Shown here: positions 1 to 12,600 of the stretch, in pieces | How the letters are laid out: each line of letters begins with the position of its first letter | Numbering within the stretch: the stretch's first letter is position 1 | DNA from: Symbiodinium microadriaticum | Lineage: Eukaryota; Sar; Dinophyceae; Suessiales; Symbiodiniaceae | Length of the DNA: 64,000 bases | Assembly: GCA_001939145.1 (NCBI GenBank) | Contig: LSRX01000295.1 | Coordinates: 551,632 to 615,631, forward strand | Direction of reading: 5' to 3' | The notes under the pieces: model-generated | What the model saw: the letters and a program-made list of their open reading frames with translations, nothing else | What the model was told of the DNA's origin: nothing | The model's database searches: none | Position numbers and translations under genes: made by a program

Positions 1-9
1 GGTGGGCGG

Positions 10-379
10 CTTAGGGCTTTATAGGGTTTAGGGTTTTGGGTTCAGGGTTTAAGATTTTGCATTTTAAGTTTTGGGACATCAGGCTCCACCGGGTAGTACA
101 AGGGCTTGATAACGGCTTATAGGTCTTGTAAGGGGTAATGTCTTAGAGGTTTTACAGCTTTTAAGGCTCGTGGATATGAAACTATAAGTTTATGCTTAGG
201 GCTTTATAGGGTTTAGGGTTTTGGGTTCAGGGTTTAAGATTTTGCATTTTAAGTTTTGGGACATCAGGCTCCACCGGGTAGTACAAGGGCTTGATAACGG
301 CTTATAGGTCTTGTAAGGGGTAATGTCTTAGAGGTTTTACAGCTTTTAAGGCTCGTGGATATGAAACTATAAGTTTATG
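10..379. repeat. Tandem duplication, two 185-bp copies
   Basis: Two head-to-tail copies, 10-194 and 195-379, look identical by eye over the full 185 bp. The unit starts with a TTTAGGG-like stretch and continues into unique sequence. Perfect identity suggests either a very recent duplication or an assembly artefact. Confidence 0.9.
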
Positions 380-584
380 CTTAAGCTAAAACACGCGGGA
401 AGTCGACGTGTCTGCCCGACAAAGCAAGCCAGCGTGGGAAGCATGCCCTTTCACATCGGCCAAAGACAATCACATGCTTTCTCGCTGAAGCATTCCCGGC
501 AGGTTGGGTGCAATCTGCCTGTCTTGAGCAAGTACCGACAAATCCCAACAACAAAACACAAATCACAAGCTCCCACGTCTTTCT

Positions 585-688
585 CGTTCAGCCCAGCGCC
601 AGACCCCATGGGCCTGCGACAGCCAGTCGAGAAAAGCGGCCCAATCTGCGTGCTCCACGACCTCGATCGCTGCGGCTGGAGGCTTGTG
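585..688 (-). CDS. Candidate exon, function unknown
   Basis: On the minus strand a good acceptor (CCTGCAAG) at 689-696 opens a frame of about 33 codons containing VVEHADWAAFLDWLSQAHG. The composition is protein-like (W, D, E and A rich). The island is bounded by TTTAGGG-type sequence to the right. The downstream donor cannot be fixed and no family is recognised. The plus strand is also open here, but its translation looks less natural. Confidence 0.35.
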
Positions 689-930
689 CTTGCAGGTTTA
701 CGGCTCAGGGTTTAGGGGTTTTGGTTTATAAGGGACTTATACCGGCACTTACAACTACGCATGAACCTCCAGGTGCGGCTTAACTTAAACTGGTGTGGGT
801 GCTATCAGAGGCTTGACAACTCAAGAAAAAGGACAACGACCGCCCAAAAAAGTGGGTTCTTTAGGGTCCAGGTAAGCCCTAAACCCCTAAACCCAGTTGG
901 ACGCTAATCCCGGCGTGTGGAGAGGGTTTA

Positions 931-1021
931 CCCATAGGCCCCTAAGTAGTTCCTTTGTGTGGTTCATACTTAGAATCCTATAAGGTAAGAACCAACAAGG
1001 AACTACCTATGGGCCTATGGG
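931..1021. repeat. Hairpin repeat, family P2 (diverged copy)
   Basis: Inverted arms CCCATAGGC...GTAGTTCCTT and AAGGAACTAC...GCCTATGGG enclose an internal spacer. It resembles the better conserved P2 copies near 47214, 59535 and 61320. Confidence 0.6.
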
Positions 1022-1069
1022 TAGGATCGCGGCTTTCTCAAAGGCTTCTTTTTCAGGTTGAGGACCTTA

Positions 1070-1200
1070 CGAGTTTAGGGTTTGGTCTTTAGGGTTTCGG
1101 GTTTAGGGCGTTAGGGTTTCAGGTTTAGGGTTTTAGGGTTTAGGGTTTAGGGTTTGGGGTTTGGGGCTTTAGGGTTTAGGGCTTTAGGGCTTAGAGTTTA
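1070..1200 (+). repeat. TTTAGGG tract (G-rich on plus)
   Basis: Degenerate run of TTTAGGG with GGGTTTC and GGGCTTT variants. It is immediately followed by a family P3 hairpin repeat. Confidence 0.9.
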
Positions 1201-1203
1201 CCC

Positions 1204-1312
1204 CTAGCATCAAAGTAGTCCAAAAGGCTTCTATAATAGGGTCTTTGGGCCCAAAATCCTTAGGGTTTAGGGTTTAGGGTTTAGGCTTAGAATATGAGTC
1301 CTTTGAGGGTAA
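1204..1312. repeat. Hairpin repeat, family P3, interrupted by TTTAGGG
   Basis: It begins CCTAGCATCAAAGTAG and ends ATGAGTCCTTTGAGGGTAA, like other P3 copies. Relative to those copies it carries about three extra TTTAGGG units between the central GGGCCCAAAA and the right arm. Confidence 0.65.
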
Positions 1313-1354
1313 TATGGTTAGGGCTTTAGGATGCTTTAGGGTTCTGAGGCCAGT

Positions 1355-1453
1355 ACCCAGAACACCCAATACCCCTTAATTGAGGAATGTACCTTAAACC
1401 ATAATATTCAGGCCCCTGTAATTTAAGGTATATTCCCTAATTAAGGGGGATTT
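1355..1453. repeat. Hairpin repeat, family P1
   Basis: Inverted arms ACCCAGAACACCCAATACCCC / GGGG and TTAATT(g)AGG / CCTAATTAA flank a core with ATAATATTCAGGCCCCT. The right arm is degraded. This is one of eight related copies in the window. Confidence 0.65.
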
Positions 1454-1652
1454 TTGGCTGCTAGGCTGAGGCTCGTGTGGAGGATCAGAGCTGCAAATCA
1501 AATCGGCTCCTCTGGCAAAGAGGGATTTAGCGGTCAGGGCTGAGGGTTTAAGTTTAAGTTTCTAGAGTTCAGAGTTTAGGGTTTAAGTTTCTAGAGTTCA
1601 GAGTTTAGGGGTTTTAAGTTCAGGGCTTTTTGGGATCAGCGTTGCCCTGCAG

Positions 1653-1735
1653 GCTCAAACAACATATCGCGGCACCAGTACATTTCCGTCAGTCTGGGCT
1701 CAGACGCCCTAAAGTTTCTGCAGCTGAGTGGCTGA
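1653..1735 (+). CDS. Weak candidate terminal exon
   Basis: The acceptor CCCTGCAG is followed by about 26 open codons and a TGA stop. Nothing is recognised and the other strand is not excluded. It lies between TTTAGGG tracts, as the better supported exons do. Confidence 0.18.
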
Positions 1736-1981
1736 ATGTTCCTGAGAAGAATCGTGGTGTAACCCTAAACCCTAAACCCGAAACCCTAAACCCCAAACCC
1801 TAAATAATTAGGTAGGAAAGTTCTAGGGTGGAGGGTGGGGTGTAGAATAGCAAAAACGTGAAAGCCAAACCGACGAAAGCCGGCACCGCTCCGTTTTGGC
1901 CGCTTTTTGGAAATCGAGAGGCTGCTGAAGAACGTACCCGATTTTTGGAAAGCGAAGGCTGCTGAAGAAAGCACCCACAGG

Positions 1982-2061
1982 CGCCATTGTAGTTCCTTTT
2001 TCGGATTACCTTTTAAAGGATCCTAAATTCTGAACTACAAAACGGAACTACTACGGAGCCT
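1982..2061. repeat. Hairpin repeat, family P2
   Basis: GCCATTGTAGTTCCTTTT on the left pairs with the AACGGAACTACTACGG arm on the right around a GGATCCTAA core. Confidence 0.6.
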
Positions 2062-2123
2062 AAAGGTGAAGAGACATCACCTGGCCAGTCCGGATGCACC
2101 GGACGACCTGATCCGCAACTAAT

Positions 2124-2211
2124 ACCCAGAGAATATACCTTAAATTATAAGGGCCTTAATATTATGATTTAAGGTATATTCCTTAATTAAGGGGTATTGG
2201 GTATTCTGGGT
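2124..2211. repeat. Hairpin repeat, family P1 (shortened left arm)
   Basis: The right arm TTCCTTAATTAAGGGGTATT is well conserved. The left arm has lost its CCCAATACCCC part, so the palindrome is incomplete. Confidence 0.6.
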
Positions 2212-2306
2212 AGGGGCCTGAATAACTAGAATAGGGCTTTGGGGTAGATCATAATATGCTTATAATAAGGAACTAAGGAATAATATTGGTATTTACATAG
2301 GCGTCT
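2211..2306. repeat. Repeat family P8
   Basis: Starts TAGGGGCCTGAATAACTAGA and continues through an ATAATAAGGAAC core to TTGGTATTTACATAGG. Related copies lie at 20241, 20371, 46361, 53961, 54301 and 60567. Confidence 0.6.
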
Positions 2307-2313
2307 ATATTAC

Positions 2314-2660
2314 TTGTGCTATGCTCACCCTTGCCCCAGCATACTGCCACACATATTTTGCGTATGCATCATGCTATTGCGTGCTCTCTTCTCCGAACAT
2401 CTGCTACGACAGCAACGACGTCGCGGCCGGCAACAAGGGAAAGGCTCCAAACATGTCCGACAACAACTACGGTGGCCTCTGCATTACTTTTCAGCCGTGT
2501 CCTTCACTCAAGCCTTTTTTCATGTAGAACTCGGCTTCTCATCAGAGCAGCCGGGGTGAAAGTGAGTAATTCTCTGTCGCACCGCTGCTATACTTCTATA
2601 CCAAACTTGGTCGCCGCCGGCTACAGTTACAGGTTTTCACGATATTCCAAGTGTGAGTAG
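2314..2660. other. Unique stretch, no recognisable gene
   Basis: About 350 bp without TTTAGGG. Several short frames are open on the plus strand in all three phases, so none is favoured. No splice-bounded exon stands out. Confidence 0.3.
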
Positions 2661-3050
2661 CAAATGGCCCAATCTTACTGCCAAGTGTTTGCCTGTTCAT
2701 AGATCTGCTCATGTAGTGTGCTGTTGCATTTACTTGTTCAAATCCAGGCTACCAGTCTCAGAAAAAATATTCTCAATCATTGCAATCTTTATGGCCACTG
2801 AACTATGACATCTAACCTCTAAGCCCCTAAGTTCAGCCAATAAAGTGTTAAAACCTCGGTAGGAGTGCTTTTTTGGTTCCGTACGCTTTTTGCTCACCAC
2901 GCCTTTTTGTAACTCATGCGGCTGGCCCTACTAAAACCTCTGAACCCCGAAATCCTAAACCCTCAGCAGCGGAGTCAGTCTCGCCGCTGCAGGCGACTTC
3001 TCCGAGCTTTTGCACTGAGTGGCATGGACAGCGGGCTTCTACAGCGAATC

Positions 3051-3197
3051 CCAGAAAGTTGGAACATGGGTTTAGGAAGAGTAGTGCGAGGATCCCTCAA
3101 CCCTAAACCCTAAACCTCATAAGCCGTAAGCCCTAAACCCTAAACCCTTATACTTCACCTTCAGGGTATGAGGATAATTAGGTTCCAACTTTCTGGC
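3051..3197. repeat. Hairpin repeat, family P5, with CCCTAAA inside
   Basis: Left arm AGAAAGTTGGAACATGGG and right arm GGTTCCAACTTTCTGG are inverted. Two CCCTAAA runs lie between them. Cleaner copies without that insert are at 4381-4477 and 13301-13402. Confidence 0.7.
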
Positions 3198-3524
3198 TAC
3201 TACTGTATAAGAAGCCCAGAGAGCCCAATACCCCTTAGGTTAACTGGGTGTGGATTTCAACAGTCCCCAAAATTAGTTGTAAATTAGGGCTCTTTTACAC
3301 ACAATAGAGGAAATGGAAGACTATCCCAATTCGGTGAGGGATAGAGCTTACGGTTTAGGGGTTCAGGGGTTTAGGGTTTGGGGTATTGGGCCCACTGTGT
3401 CGGAAGACACGAGGGAAAGGGCGGGCAATCAATCACTTATTCGAGTGAGGAGTTGCGTGGACTTCTCAAGGCTAAACCCTAAACCCTAGAGCCCTTGGAT
3501 TGGCTGCTAGCATCATGTGGCGGT

Positions 3525-3623
3525 TCAGAACAGCAAGCTGCGGATAGCCACGTAGATACCGTACAGCGCTCCGGCACCCAAGAGCATCAACAGGAAGTTG
3601 AGAGGGTACGTGATCATGAGCAC
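3525..3623 (-). CDS. Sulfotransferase-like gene, last exon (membrane anchor)
   Basis: The acceptor TCTATGCAG precedes 33 codons ending in TGA. The peptide begins VLMITYPLNFLLMLLGAGAL and is one hydrophobic helix followed by a short basic tail with an arginine. Phase 0 matches the preceding exon. A C-terminal membrane helix is common in this sulfotransferase family and would anchor the enzyme with the catalytic part on the other side of the tail. Confidence 0.65.
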   Translation of the reverse strand: MLMITYPLNFLLMLLGAGALYGIYVAIRSLLF

Positions 3624-6600
3624 CTGCATAGACTGTCAGAACGGCAGGCCGTGCATCTGAACAATAACGAAGTCCGTCTGTAGTGACTAGGCTCGAAGCT
3701 AACATGACTCCACAGCAATCAGCAAACCTCATTACATGGAGTCCACGCCCGTAACCTTAGTCCTTGAAGGCATTGCAGATTACAGTTCCGAATGTCGCGG
3801 AACCCTAAACCCTAAACCTCTAAACCCTAAAACCCTAAACCCCTAGACCCTAAAACCCTCAAACCCCTAAAACCCGAAAACCCCTAAAACCCTAAAACCC
3901 TAAAACCACTAAAACCCTAAACCCCTTCAGCCTGATTGGGTTTGCAGTGCATTGCATCCCATTGGGCAAAGACTGAGGGAAGCTTTGGTACTTGGAGGTT
4001 CATGGGTAGTTATAAGTGGGGTTATATGTAGGGAAGCATTGATTATCACCTACGATAACGCATATTAGGCGGCTTTATAACCTTACATATAACTTCATAA
4101 CTACCTATGAACCTCCCAATTAGTACTACACTCGCAGGAGTGCTTGCGAATTGGATGAGAGAACGCTTCCAGAAATCAGAAGCAATGCCTCCAACTGCAA
4201 GCACGACACCATCATTACATAAACACCCATAGAAACGCCCTCGCTCATGGTTGCCTTTCTACCCAAAAGCCTCCACCCTTAAACCTAAACCCCCATAACC
4301 CCGAACCAACACCCCCAACACCCCCAAACCCAAAACCTTTAACCACCCCCCCCCCTCACCTTAAATCCTTACAGTAGAAACTAGAAAGGTTGGAACATCA
4401 GTATTCTCATGCCCTTACTGTAAGGCATAGGTAACCCCAGCACTGACCATCCTAAATCCATGTTCCAACTTTCTAGGGTTCACTATAGAGTCAGGGCCTT
4501 GTTCATGGCTTAAATCCCTAGAGTCCCTAAATCCTAAACCCTAAACCCCCAACACCCCCTAAACCCTAAACCGGCCTTGTTCATGGCGGCCTTCAGCTCT
4601 TCCTTGTCGTTCACGTTGGGGAAGGGCTGGTCTGGGATCGGCTTCCCGAGGAACTTGCAGAGAGGCTCCCAACCCTCCTGTGGAGTTAGGGTTGAGGGTG
4701 CAGGGTATATAGGGTGTATAGGGATTAGGGTACAGGGTATATAGGGTGTATAGGGTGTATAGGGTGTATAGGGTTTAGGATTCAGGGTGCAGGGTTTATA
4801 GGGTTTAGGGTTTATAGGGTTTAGGGTTAGGGTTTAGGGTTCAGGGTTCAGGGTATATAGGGTGTATAGGGTTTAGGGTTTAGGGTTCAGGGTGCAGGGT
4901 TCATAGGGTTTAGGGTTTAGGGCTTAGGGTTCCGGGTTTATAGGGTTTGGGGTTTAGGGTTCAGGGCTTAGGCTTTTGGCTCTATAAGGGCTCAGTTAAG
5001 GGCTTTGGGCTTTGGGCAGAACTGGGAGTGGGACTACCCTTACCCTCAAAGGACTCATGTTTTACGGCTTTTGGGCACACAGACGCTATCCTTCCAAACT
5101 GTAGATCCCCGGCTTCGTGACCCTATACTACTAAGGGGTACCTTAAAGGACCCCCCCTAAGGGGATCCATTTTTTTCGATCCTTCCGATGGTCTGGCTTT
5201 CAGCTTTGAGGTTTCGGGGCAGCTCTCCAAAACCGGCTCCCCTTTAAGGGGGTCCTTAAAGGGATCTGTAAGAGTTTCTATAAGGTTGTGTATAAGGGGA
5301 CTACAAGGGGTTTGGGGTTTTAGGGTTTAGGGGCTTGGGGGCTTAGGGTCAGCCCTAAACCCTAAACCCTAAAACCCTAAAACCCTAAACCCTAAAACCC
5401 TAAACCCTACACCCTAAGCCCTCACTCCTTCACATCGAAAACCAAGAGCTTCTCCGGAGGCACCGTGGCTTTTACGCGCTCGACCCAGGCCTTTTCGGGA
5501 GAGGCGCTCGGGTGCTTTCAAAGGGGAGGGTTAGGGTTTTAGGGTTTAGGGTTTAGGGCTCATGGGGTAGGATTTAGGGTTTAGGGTTTAGGGTTTAGGA
5601 GCAAAAACTTCTGGGTTCAAGGTCTTGTTAGGGGAGTATATTTAAGCTACCATCATAGGGATCTATGGTAAATAATAGGGTTTCCTTACTTATTATGGCA
5701 ACTTAAATTAAATCCCCTAACAGAACCCAAACATAGTTGGGCAGTTCCCTAAACTGTGATCCCTTTTGGGTTCTTTGCTATACGAGTGCCGTGCTGCTTT
5801 TTGGGGTTCCTAAGAAGATGCCCTAATTTGGAGAACTACCCATTGCTTTCTTGGTTCCTGAGTAGCCTCTTTTTGATAAGGGCACCCTTTCTCCTACTAT
5901 TCGGTTTTAGTAAGGGGGCCCAAAAATAAAAAGGGCAAAAAGGTACCACTCAGGGACCTAGCTTTGAGAGCCTTACAAAAGAATTCATAACCACTAAAAG
6001 GGACCCCGAAACCCTAAACCCTAAACCGATTTGAAGGGTTTAGGGTCTGAGAGTTTAGGGTTTAGGGACTAGGGGCTTTGCGTTTGTGGGCTTTGCGGCG
6101 TTAGGGTTTCGGGGATTGAAATTTTGGTGGGTTGGGCACTTCCTTAAGATCGCTGCAGCATTTCTGTCGAGTCTGTCAGGGTCTGGGGTTTGCGGGCTAC
6201 CGACAATAGGCAGGGTACCTAAAACGACTGGAGGCATGCATAGTCAAACCTTTCAGGATACATTGCTTGCTTAAGGTCCCTAAACCCTAAGCCCTAAACC
6301 CTAAACCGTTTGCTTAAGGTAGACCTCAGCAGCGTGTGGATTTACTAGGGGTGCGTTGTTGAGGGATTCTCACAGTCTTACAGCATAGATCCTGCTATGC
6401 TCGATTCATATTTTGTGTTCCCTATTTTCCTGAAACTCCCACATATACCCTACCTGTAACCCCAAGCCCTACAAAATAATAGCATAAGGGCCCTTGATTA
6501 CAGAGTATATCTTAACCCCAAATAACCTATGTTTTTAAGGACTTATATAAACAAAGCATTATAAGGAACCCCTAGAAAGGTAGGTTCTTTGGGGTCCAGG

Positions 6601-9600
6601 TATAGACCAAACACGACAGGTGTTCGAATCCCCAGATCAACTCTAAATCCCCGACCCCTATACCCTAAATCCTAAACCGTAAAACCCTTAACCCTAAACC
6701 CTAAAACCCTAAAGCCCTTAACACTAAAATAAACCCTAAATCCTAAACCCTAAGACCCTAAACCCTGAACCCTAAACCCTAAAACCCTAAAGCCCTAAAA
6801 CCCCATACCCTAAACCCTAAACCCTACCTTTAAAGGATCCCTGAAGACAGGAGCTCTCTAAAGGATCCCTTTAAGGAGATCTTTGAGGGATCCCCGGGCA
6901 CAGAGTTTGGGGTTTAGGGTTTTTAGGGTTTAGGGTTTTAGGGTTTAGGGCTTTAGGGTTTTAGGGTTTAGGCCCCAAGACGCCAGACTCTGGGATGTAG
7001 CAGATCGCGGGTTCGGTGATGAACTTTGGGGCTTTGCTGGGTTCTATACGGGTTCTTGTGAGGGTTCTACAGCGATTCCTGTAAGAGTTCTAGCAGGGCT
7101 CTATATAGAGGCTGCCTATCAGGGTTCTACATGTCACCAACCCTACAAGAAACTAGTTGAAGTTACCTTCGTAATCCCAGACCACTGGAAGGATCCAAAA
7201 ATAGATCCTCCAAGGGGGTTCCTTTACAGTATCTTTTAGTAGTATAGGGTCCTAAATTAGGGGATCTACTTTTTAGATCGATCCGGTGGTCTGGGCAAGG
7301 AAACCTTATGATCTGCTCTAAATTCGGATTGTGTTAAATTAACTTGAATGCCTTAACCCCAAACCCATATAGAACCCTTACAATACACTTTTTGTCGAAC
7401 CCTTCTAGGAACTCTTCAATGGACCCCAACTCCCACACCACCGGAAGGATCTAAAAAGTAGATCCCCTAATTTGGGGCCCTATACTACTAAGGGGTACTT
7501 GAAAGGGACCTCCCTAGGGGATCTATTTGTTTAGATCCTTCCGGTGGTCTGGGAAGGAAAGCTTATGATCTACTCTAAATTCCGATTGTGGTAAATTACC
7601 TTGAGTTCCAAACAATTATAGAACCCTTCGAATGCACTTTTTGTCGAACCCTTCTAGGAACCCTTCAACAGACCCCAAAGTGTGTGAGCTCCTTAGCAAG
7701 AAACCCGGTGTCCGGCCGCTGCCTTGAAGGACTTGATGGAGCCTTCCCGGTCAGTGCGCTTCACTCCTGTCAGAAACCCTAAACCCTAAACCCTCAACCC
7801 TAAACCCTAAACCCTAAACCCTAAATCCTAAACCCTTAACCCTAAACCCTAAACCCTAAACCCTAAACCCTAAATCCTAAACCCTTAACCCTAAACCCTA
7901 AACCCTAAACCCTAAATCCTAAACCCTAAACCCATAGGGTTTCGGGCTGTAGAGCTTAGGGCTTGAGGGCTTAGGTTTCTACGTTAGGGCCTCAGGTTCG
8001 TTTAGGGCTTGAGACTATGGGTTGTAGAGTTCAGGGAACATGTCGAAACCCAGGCGTGGCTTGCCATGTGATGCTAGTCTGCAAGGTCTGAGGTTGATTG
8101 CGCAGAAAAAAGCTGGTTCAATCGCTTGCCCTAGACACTTCGGTCGAACAGTACAAACATCCGTTTATGTGCGTGCATTCATGTATAAATACATATATGT
8201 CTGCATCGGCGTCTGTACCTGCGTATGTGTCTGTGTAAGAGTAAGTGTACATCTGTGTGTGCGTGTGTCTATGTAGAAGTTTGCAAGATTGTATCGCTCC
8301 TCGACTCCAGTATACCTGTCAGCAATTGTCGTAGCAGCCAGTAGCAGTTGAGCGGCGTGGTGACAGTCCACGCAGCACCAGAAACACAACACTCACGAAA
8401 AGGGAACAGAAGGACAACCACAGCAGCAATGACAAGAAGAAGGACACGCTCACCCTCCGCACAATGCCATTCCCACTACCAGCACCGGCCAGCTCCTGCG
8501 TCACCGCAACGCCATCAGCCCTGCAACCCAGAGCACAGCCATCACCATCAGCCCTGCAACCCCGCCTGGCAAGACCGTCATCCTCGTCATCTGAAATCGT
8601 CGTCGTGGTCCGTCGTTGGTCGTAGATCCTCCGTCGTCGTCGTCGTGGCCGTGGGGGTTTAGGGTTCGCAACAGCAGCCGCACTGGCCATGCTATTGGAC
8701 AAGAGTCCTCCGAAGCCCTAAACCCTAAACCCTAAACGCCTTGCAAGAGCCGTTCATGCTCCTTGTCCGCTTTGGGGTGGAATCCCGAAGCCCAAACCCC
8801 GTAACCGCTTCAAACCCCTACGGCTTCCCCTCTTTGAACTTATAGTAGAGTATACAGAAAAACCCTCGTCCAGTTGGCTTATGGGTAGTTCTCTAAATTA
8901 AGGTCCCTTTTCGGGGTCCTTAAAGGGATCTATAAGGGCTTCTATAAGGTTGTCTATAATGGGACTATATGGGTAGTCCTCTAAATTAGGGTACTGTTTA
9001 AGGGTCCGTTTTATAAGGGTGCCGTACTATATTAGGGATCTAGAAAGGGACTCTAGTTTAGAGAACTACCCAGTTGTTAACCCCTACCATCAAAATAGCC
9101 CAACAGCCTTATATATACTCGGGTCTATGGGCCCAAAAGCCTTGAAATATGAGTCCTTTGAGGGTAAGGGTGAGGTACCTACCCAAGCTCCTGGCAGCAT
9201 CGTTCTTTCATGAAAGAGCCGAGCCTGCTCCTGGAATCGGCGGCCTTGCCAGGCTACCAGTTTCAGGTATGGGGGGTACCCAGAGAGCCCAATACTCCTT
9301 AAGGTTTAGGGCATTAGGGTTTAGGGTTTAGGGTTTAGGGGTTTAGGGTTTAGGGTTTAGGGCTACCCAGAGAGCCCAATACTCCTTAATTAAGGAATAT
9401 AGCTTAAAGCAGTATATTAAGGCCCCTATAATTTAAGGTGTATTCCTTCATTAGGCTTTAAGGCTTGGGGTTCAGGATTCCGGTTAAAAGGGGTCCCAGA
9501 AAGGGACCTAAAGTGATCCTAGAAAAGCTGTAGAAGAGCCTCAAGCTGTAGGCTGTTAAGCTTGGCTTTAGGGCTCTGGGGAAGAAGGCTTTACGCCTTA

Positions 9601-12600
9601 TATGGTTTAAGACTTTGTCTCTTTTTCTTTAAATGGATTCAGGTTTAAAAAAGAATAAGTAAGATTTTAGGGGATGCGATTTTAGGGTTTGGGGTTTATG
9701 GGTGTGGGATTTCGAGCGAAGGCTTTCAGGCTCAGGATTTGCGGGCCCAGGATCTTGGGCTAGCACATTTAAAGAGCGCAAGGGCTCAGGGTCTGGAGGT
9801 TAAGGTTTAAGGTCTAGGAGTCTAGGGTTTAGGGTTTAGTGTTTAAGGGGCTAGGGTTTAGTTTAGAGTTTAGTGTTTAGGGCTAATCAGGGTTCAAGGT
9901 TCGGGGTTCGGGGGATTACATAGACTTCTGGATTTCGAGCGGGAGGGGGTAAAGGGCTTGTTGTTGATCTTCTGTTGAAGGCAGTTGGATCTATACTCGA
10001 TTCCTGAGCGACCCCTTGTAGGGGTACGTACCCTTTTTCCTTCTATTCAGCTTTTAATAAGGGAACCATATACTAAAAAGGGCACAGGGTACTACTCAGG
10101 AACCTAGTATAGCATTGCGTTATGGGGGGCCTGACTGGTGCCATGGGTGGGCCTTGAGCCGCCAGACAGACAAGCAATCCCAATGCAAACCCTCTCAAAT
10201 TTCCAACCAGCTTGATCAGTTAATATGTTGAAAGCTAGTAATTAGTATGTTTTTGTTATTCAATCATGTTGTCTACATATTATTCTATATATCCCAACTG
10301 TGATCACTTGGCCCCATGAAGACACGCAGGTAAAAAGACAAGAAGTAAGCGACTTCCGCTCACACGCCCAAGGAACCCTCAGCCCAACTCCATGCCCAGG
10401 GCTCTCGGGTTTAGGGAGTTGAAGGTTTAGGGTTTAGGGTTTAGGGAGTTTAGGGTTTAGGGCTTAGGGAGTTTAGGGGGTTTAGGGCGTTTAGGGTTTA
10501 GGGAGTACTATTTGGGCACATGGAACCTGAAAGGGTGTAGTCTCCATTGTAGTTCCTTTCTTTGGTTTCATCAGTTTTACCTGCAGTACCCCATAAACCA
10601 ACCAAAAAAGGAACTAGACTGGAGACTATGATACAGTATGTGGTCATGAACCTACTAGCCGGGTGACATTATATACTCCCTAAGCCCTAAACCCTAAACT
10701 ACTGGCCATGGCATTCTGCAGGAAACCCTGTGGCGCGCCATCCGGGAAGATTCTGACCGACCAGTTCTGCTCGCCACAACGCCACGACCATATAGTGTCA
10801 ATCACACTGTCCTCACTGAAGGGTGTCGGGGTTTAGGTACCCTAAACCCTAAAACCGTAGGGGTGCGACGCGTGCCTTCGCTACTCCTACACTGCACGGA
10901 CCTAAAGGCAAACACCGAATGCAACGGCGCAAAGCTCTTCGTACCTAGAGCTTGGAGCAACAGTTGGGGACTATTCATAATATGGATATATAAGGCCCTT
11001 AATAGTAGCCCTATGCAATCCACTCCCTAAAGGCCCATGTACCCAAATAACATATACTTCGGCCTTCAAGTAGTCCCTATATAGGTACTTTGGGGGCCAA
11101 TCTATGTAGTATTTGGGCACGTGGACCCTTAGGGATTATGATATGGGTTCAGCTACTTCTTGAGGCTTCAGGACTTCTTCTTGAGGTTTGAAACAGACAT
11201 CTCAAATTTCTCAAACTATCACCGGGCATGTCCCATACCACCTACCAAGGATCGATGCCGTTCTGCATGGCACTTTTGTCATCGAAACGAGGATACGTTG
11301 GAGGAAGGATAGATGAAGAAACACTGAGGGAGTGAACACAAATTTGACAGACCAACACCCTTCACAAGCGATTTGTACAGTTTGCATGCCTTCTATCAAC
11401 ATTCATTGATTTGATTTCTCGGGTTCCGACACATCGTTCTTATACTTTTGGTTATCGACCTGACGTTTTTGATTTTCGCCCACTCATGAAAAAAAACGTT
11501 CCTTAGGTTCTCGACTTTCCAAAAGCTGTCGGCAACACTCTTGGATCCAATCTCAGGCCAACGAACTAGTTCAGCTAGTTAAGAAGTAACAGAAGTAGCT
11601 CCCCAACCGAAGCCAACAACAGGAACTGAAAGCATGCTTCTAGGTAGAGGCTGCGTGGTTCGCTCTAAACATACAAGGCCCCACAAGCACGACTACCTAA
11701 GACTAGCTCCGGACCAGAACAACTCTCACCTTAGAAGGTTATAAAGCTTGATCGGCTCACGGATACGCAATTTTGAGATAGTTGTTACATGCGCATTTCT
11801 TTCGTGTCTGCTTGCGGGGTGTCTGGGGGGTTGAGGGCACACCGCCCTTCATGATAGGGGCTTTGTTTCACCGTCCTCCCGCAAAAAGCTCCCACAACCA
11901 GCGTACACGGCCGAAGTGCAAGAGCAATTTAAGGGTTTAGGGTTTAGGGTTAGGGTATAGGGTTTAGAGATATACCTGATACGAACAATTTAAGTTTCAA
12001 TTGCGTTGTTTCGGCGACCCAACAGGCCCCTCTCAAAAGCCCAAGACCCCAAAATCCGATCCCCCAAGCGATCCCCCAAGCCCCAACAATCCTGAATTCT
12101 GCCGGGCATCGTACCATTTCTCCGGATCCCTGACATTTAGCAACACCTTCGCGTTCGGGTAGGCTTCCATGAGCTCCATGTACATGCCTGAAGCACAGTG
12201 CTTAACAACAAGGTTGTGAAAAAAGGAATGGCCTTGATGATTTTGGTGGTAGATCACAGGATACTTCTCCAGGGACTATAGTAATAAGGACCTAACATGA
12301 CCTATACAAAAGGCCGTAAATCCAAACGCCAAAACCCCGAACCCGAAACTCCAAAACCCGTAACCCTAAGCCCCAAAATCCTAAAAGCCCTTAAACTCCA
12401 AAACCCCCATACCCTGAACCCTGATGGAACCCTTAAAGAACCTCTTTCGACCCCCCTCGACCCTAAACCCTTTTAAGAAGCCCTATTCAACTTGCGTCCA
12501 GGTTTAAGGTTCGTGTGTAGGGTTTAGGGTGTAGCATTTGGGGTTAGGGTTTGGAGTTTAAGGCTTGGGGCTTTAGGGTATAGGGGCTTTGGGGAGTTTA

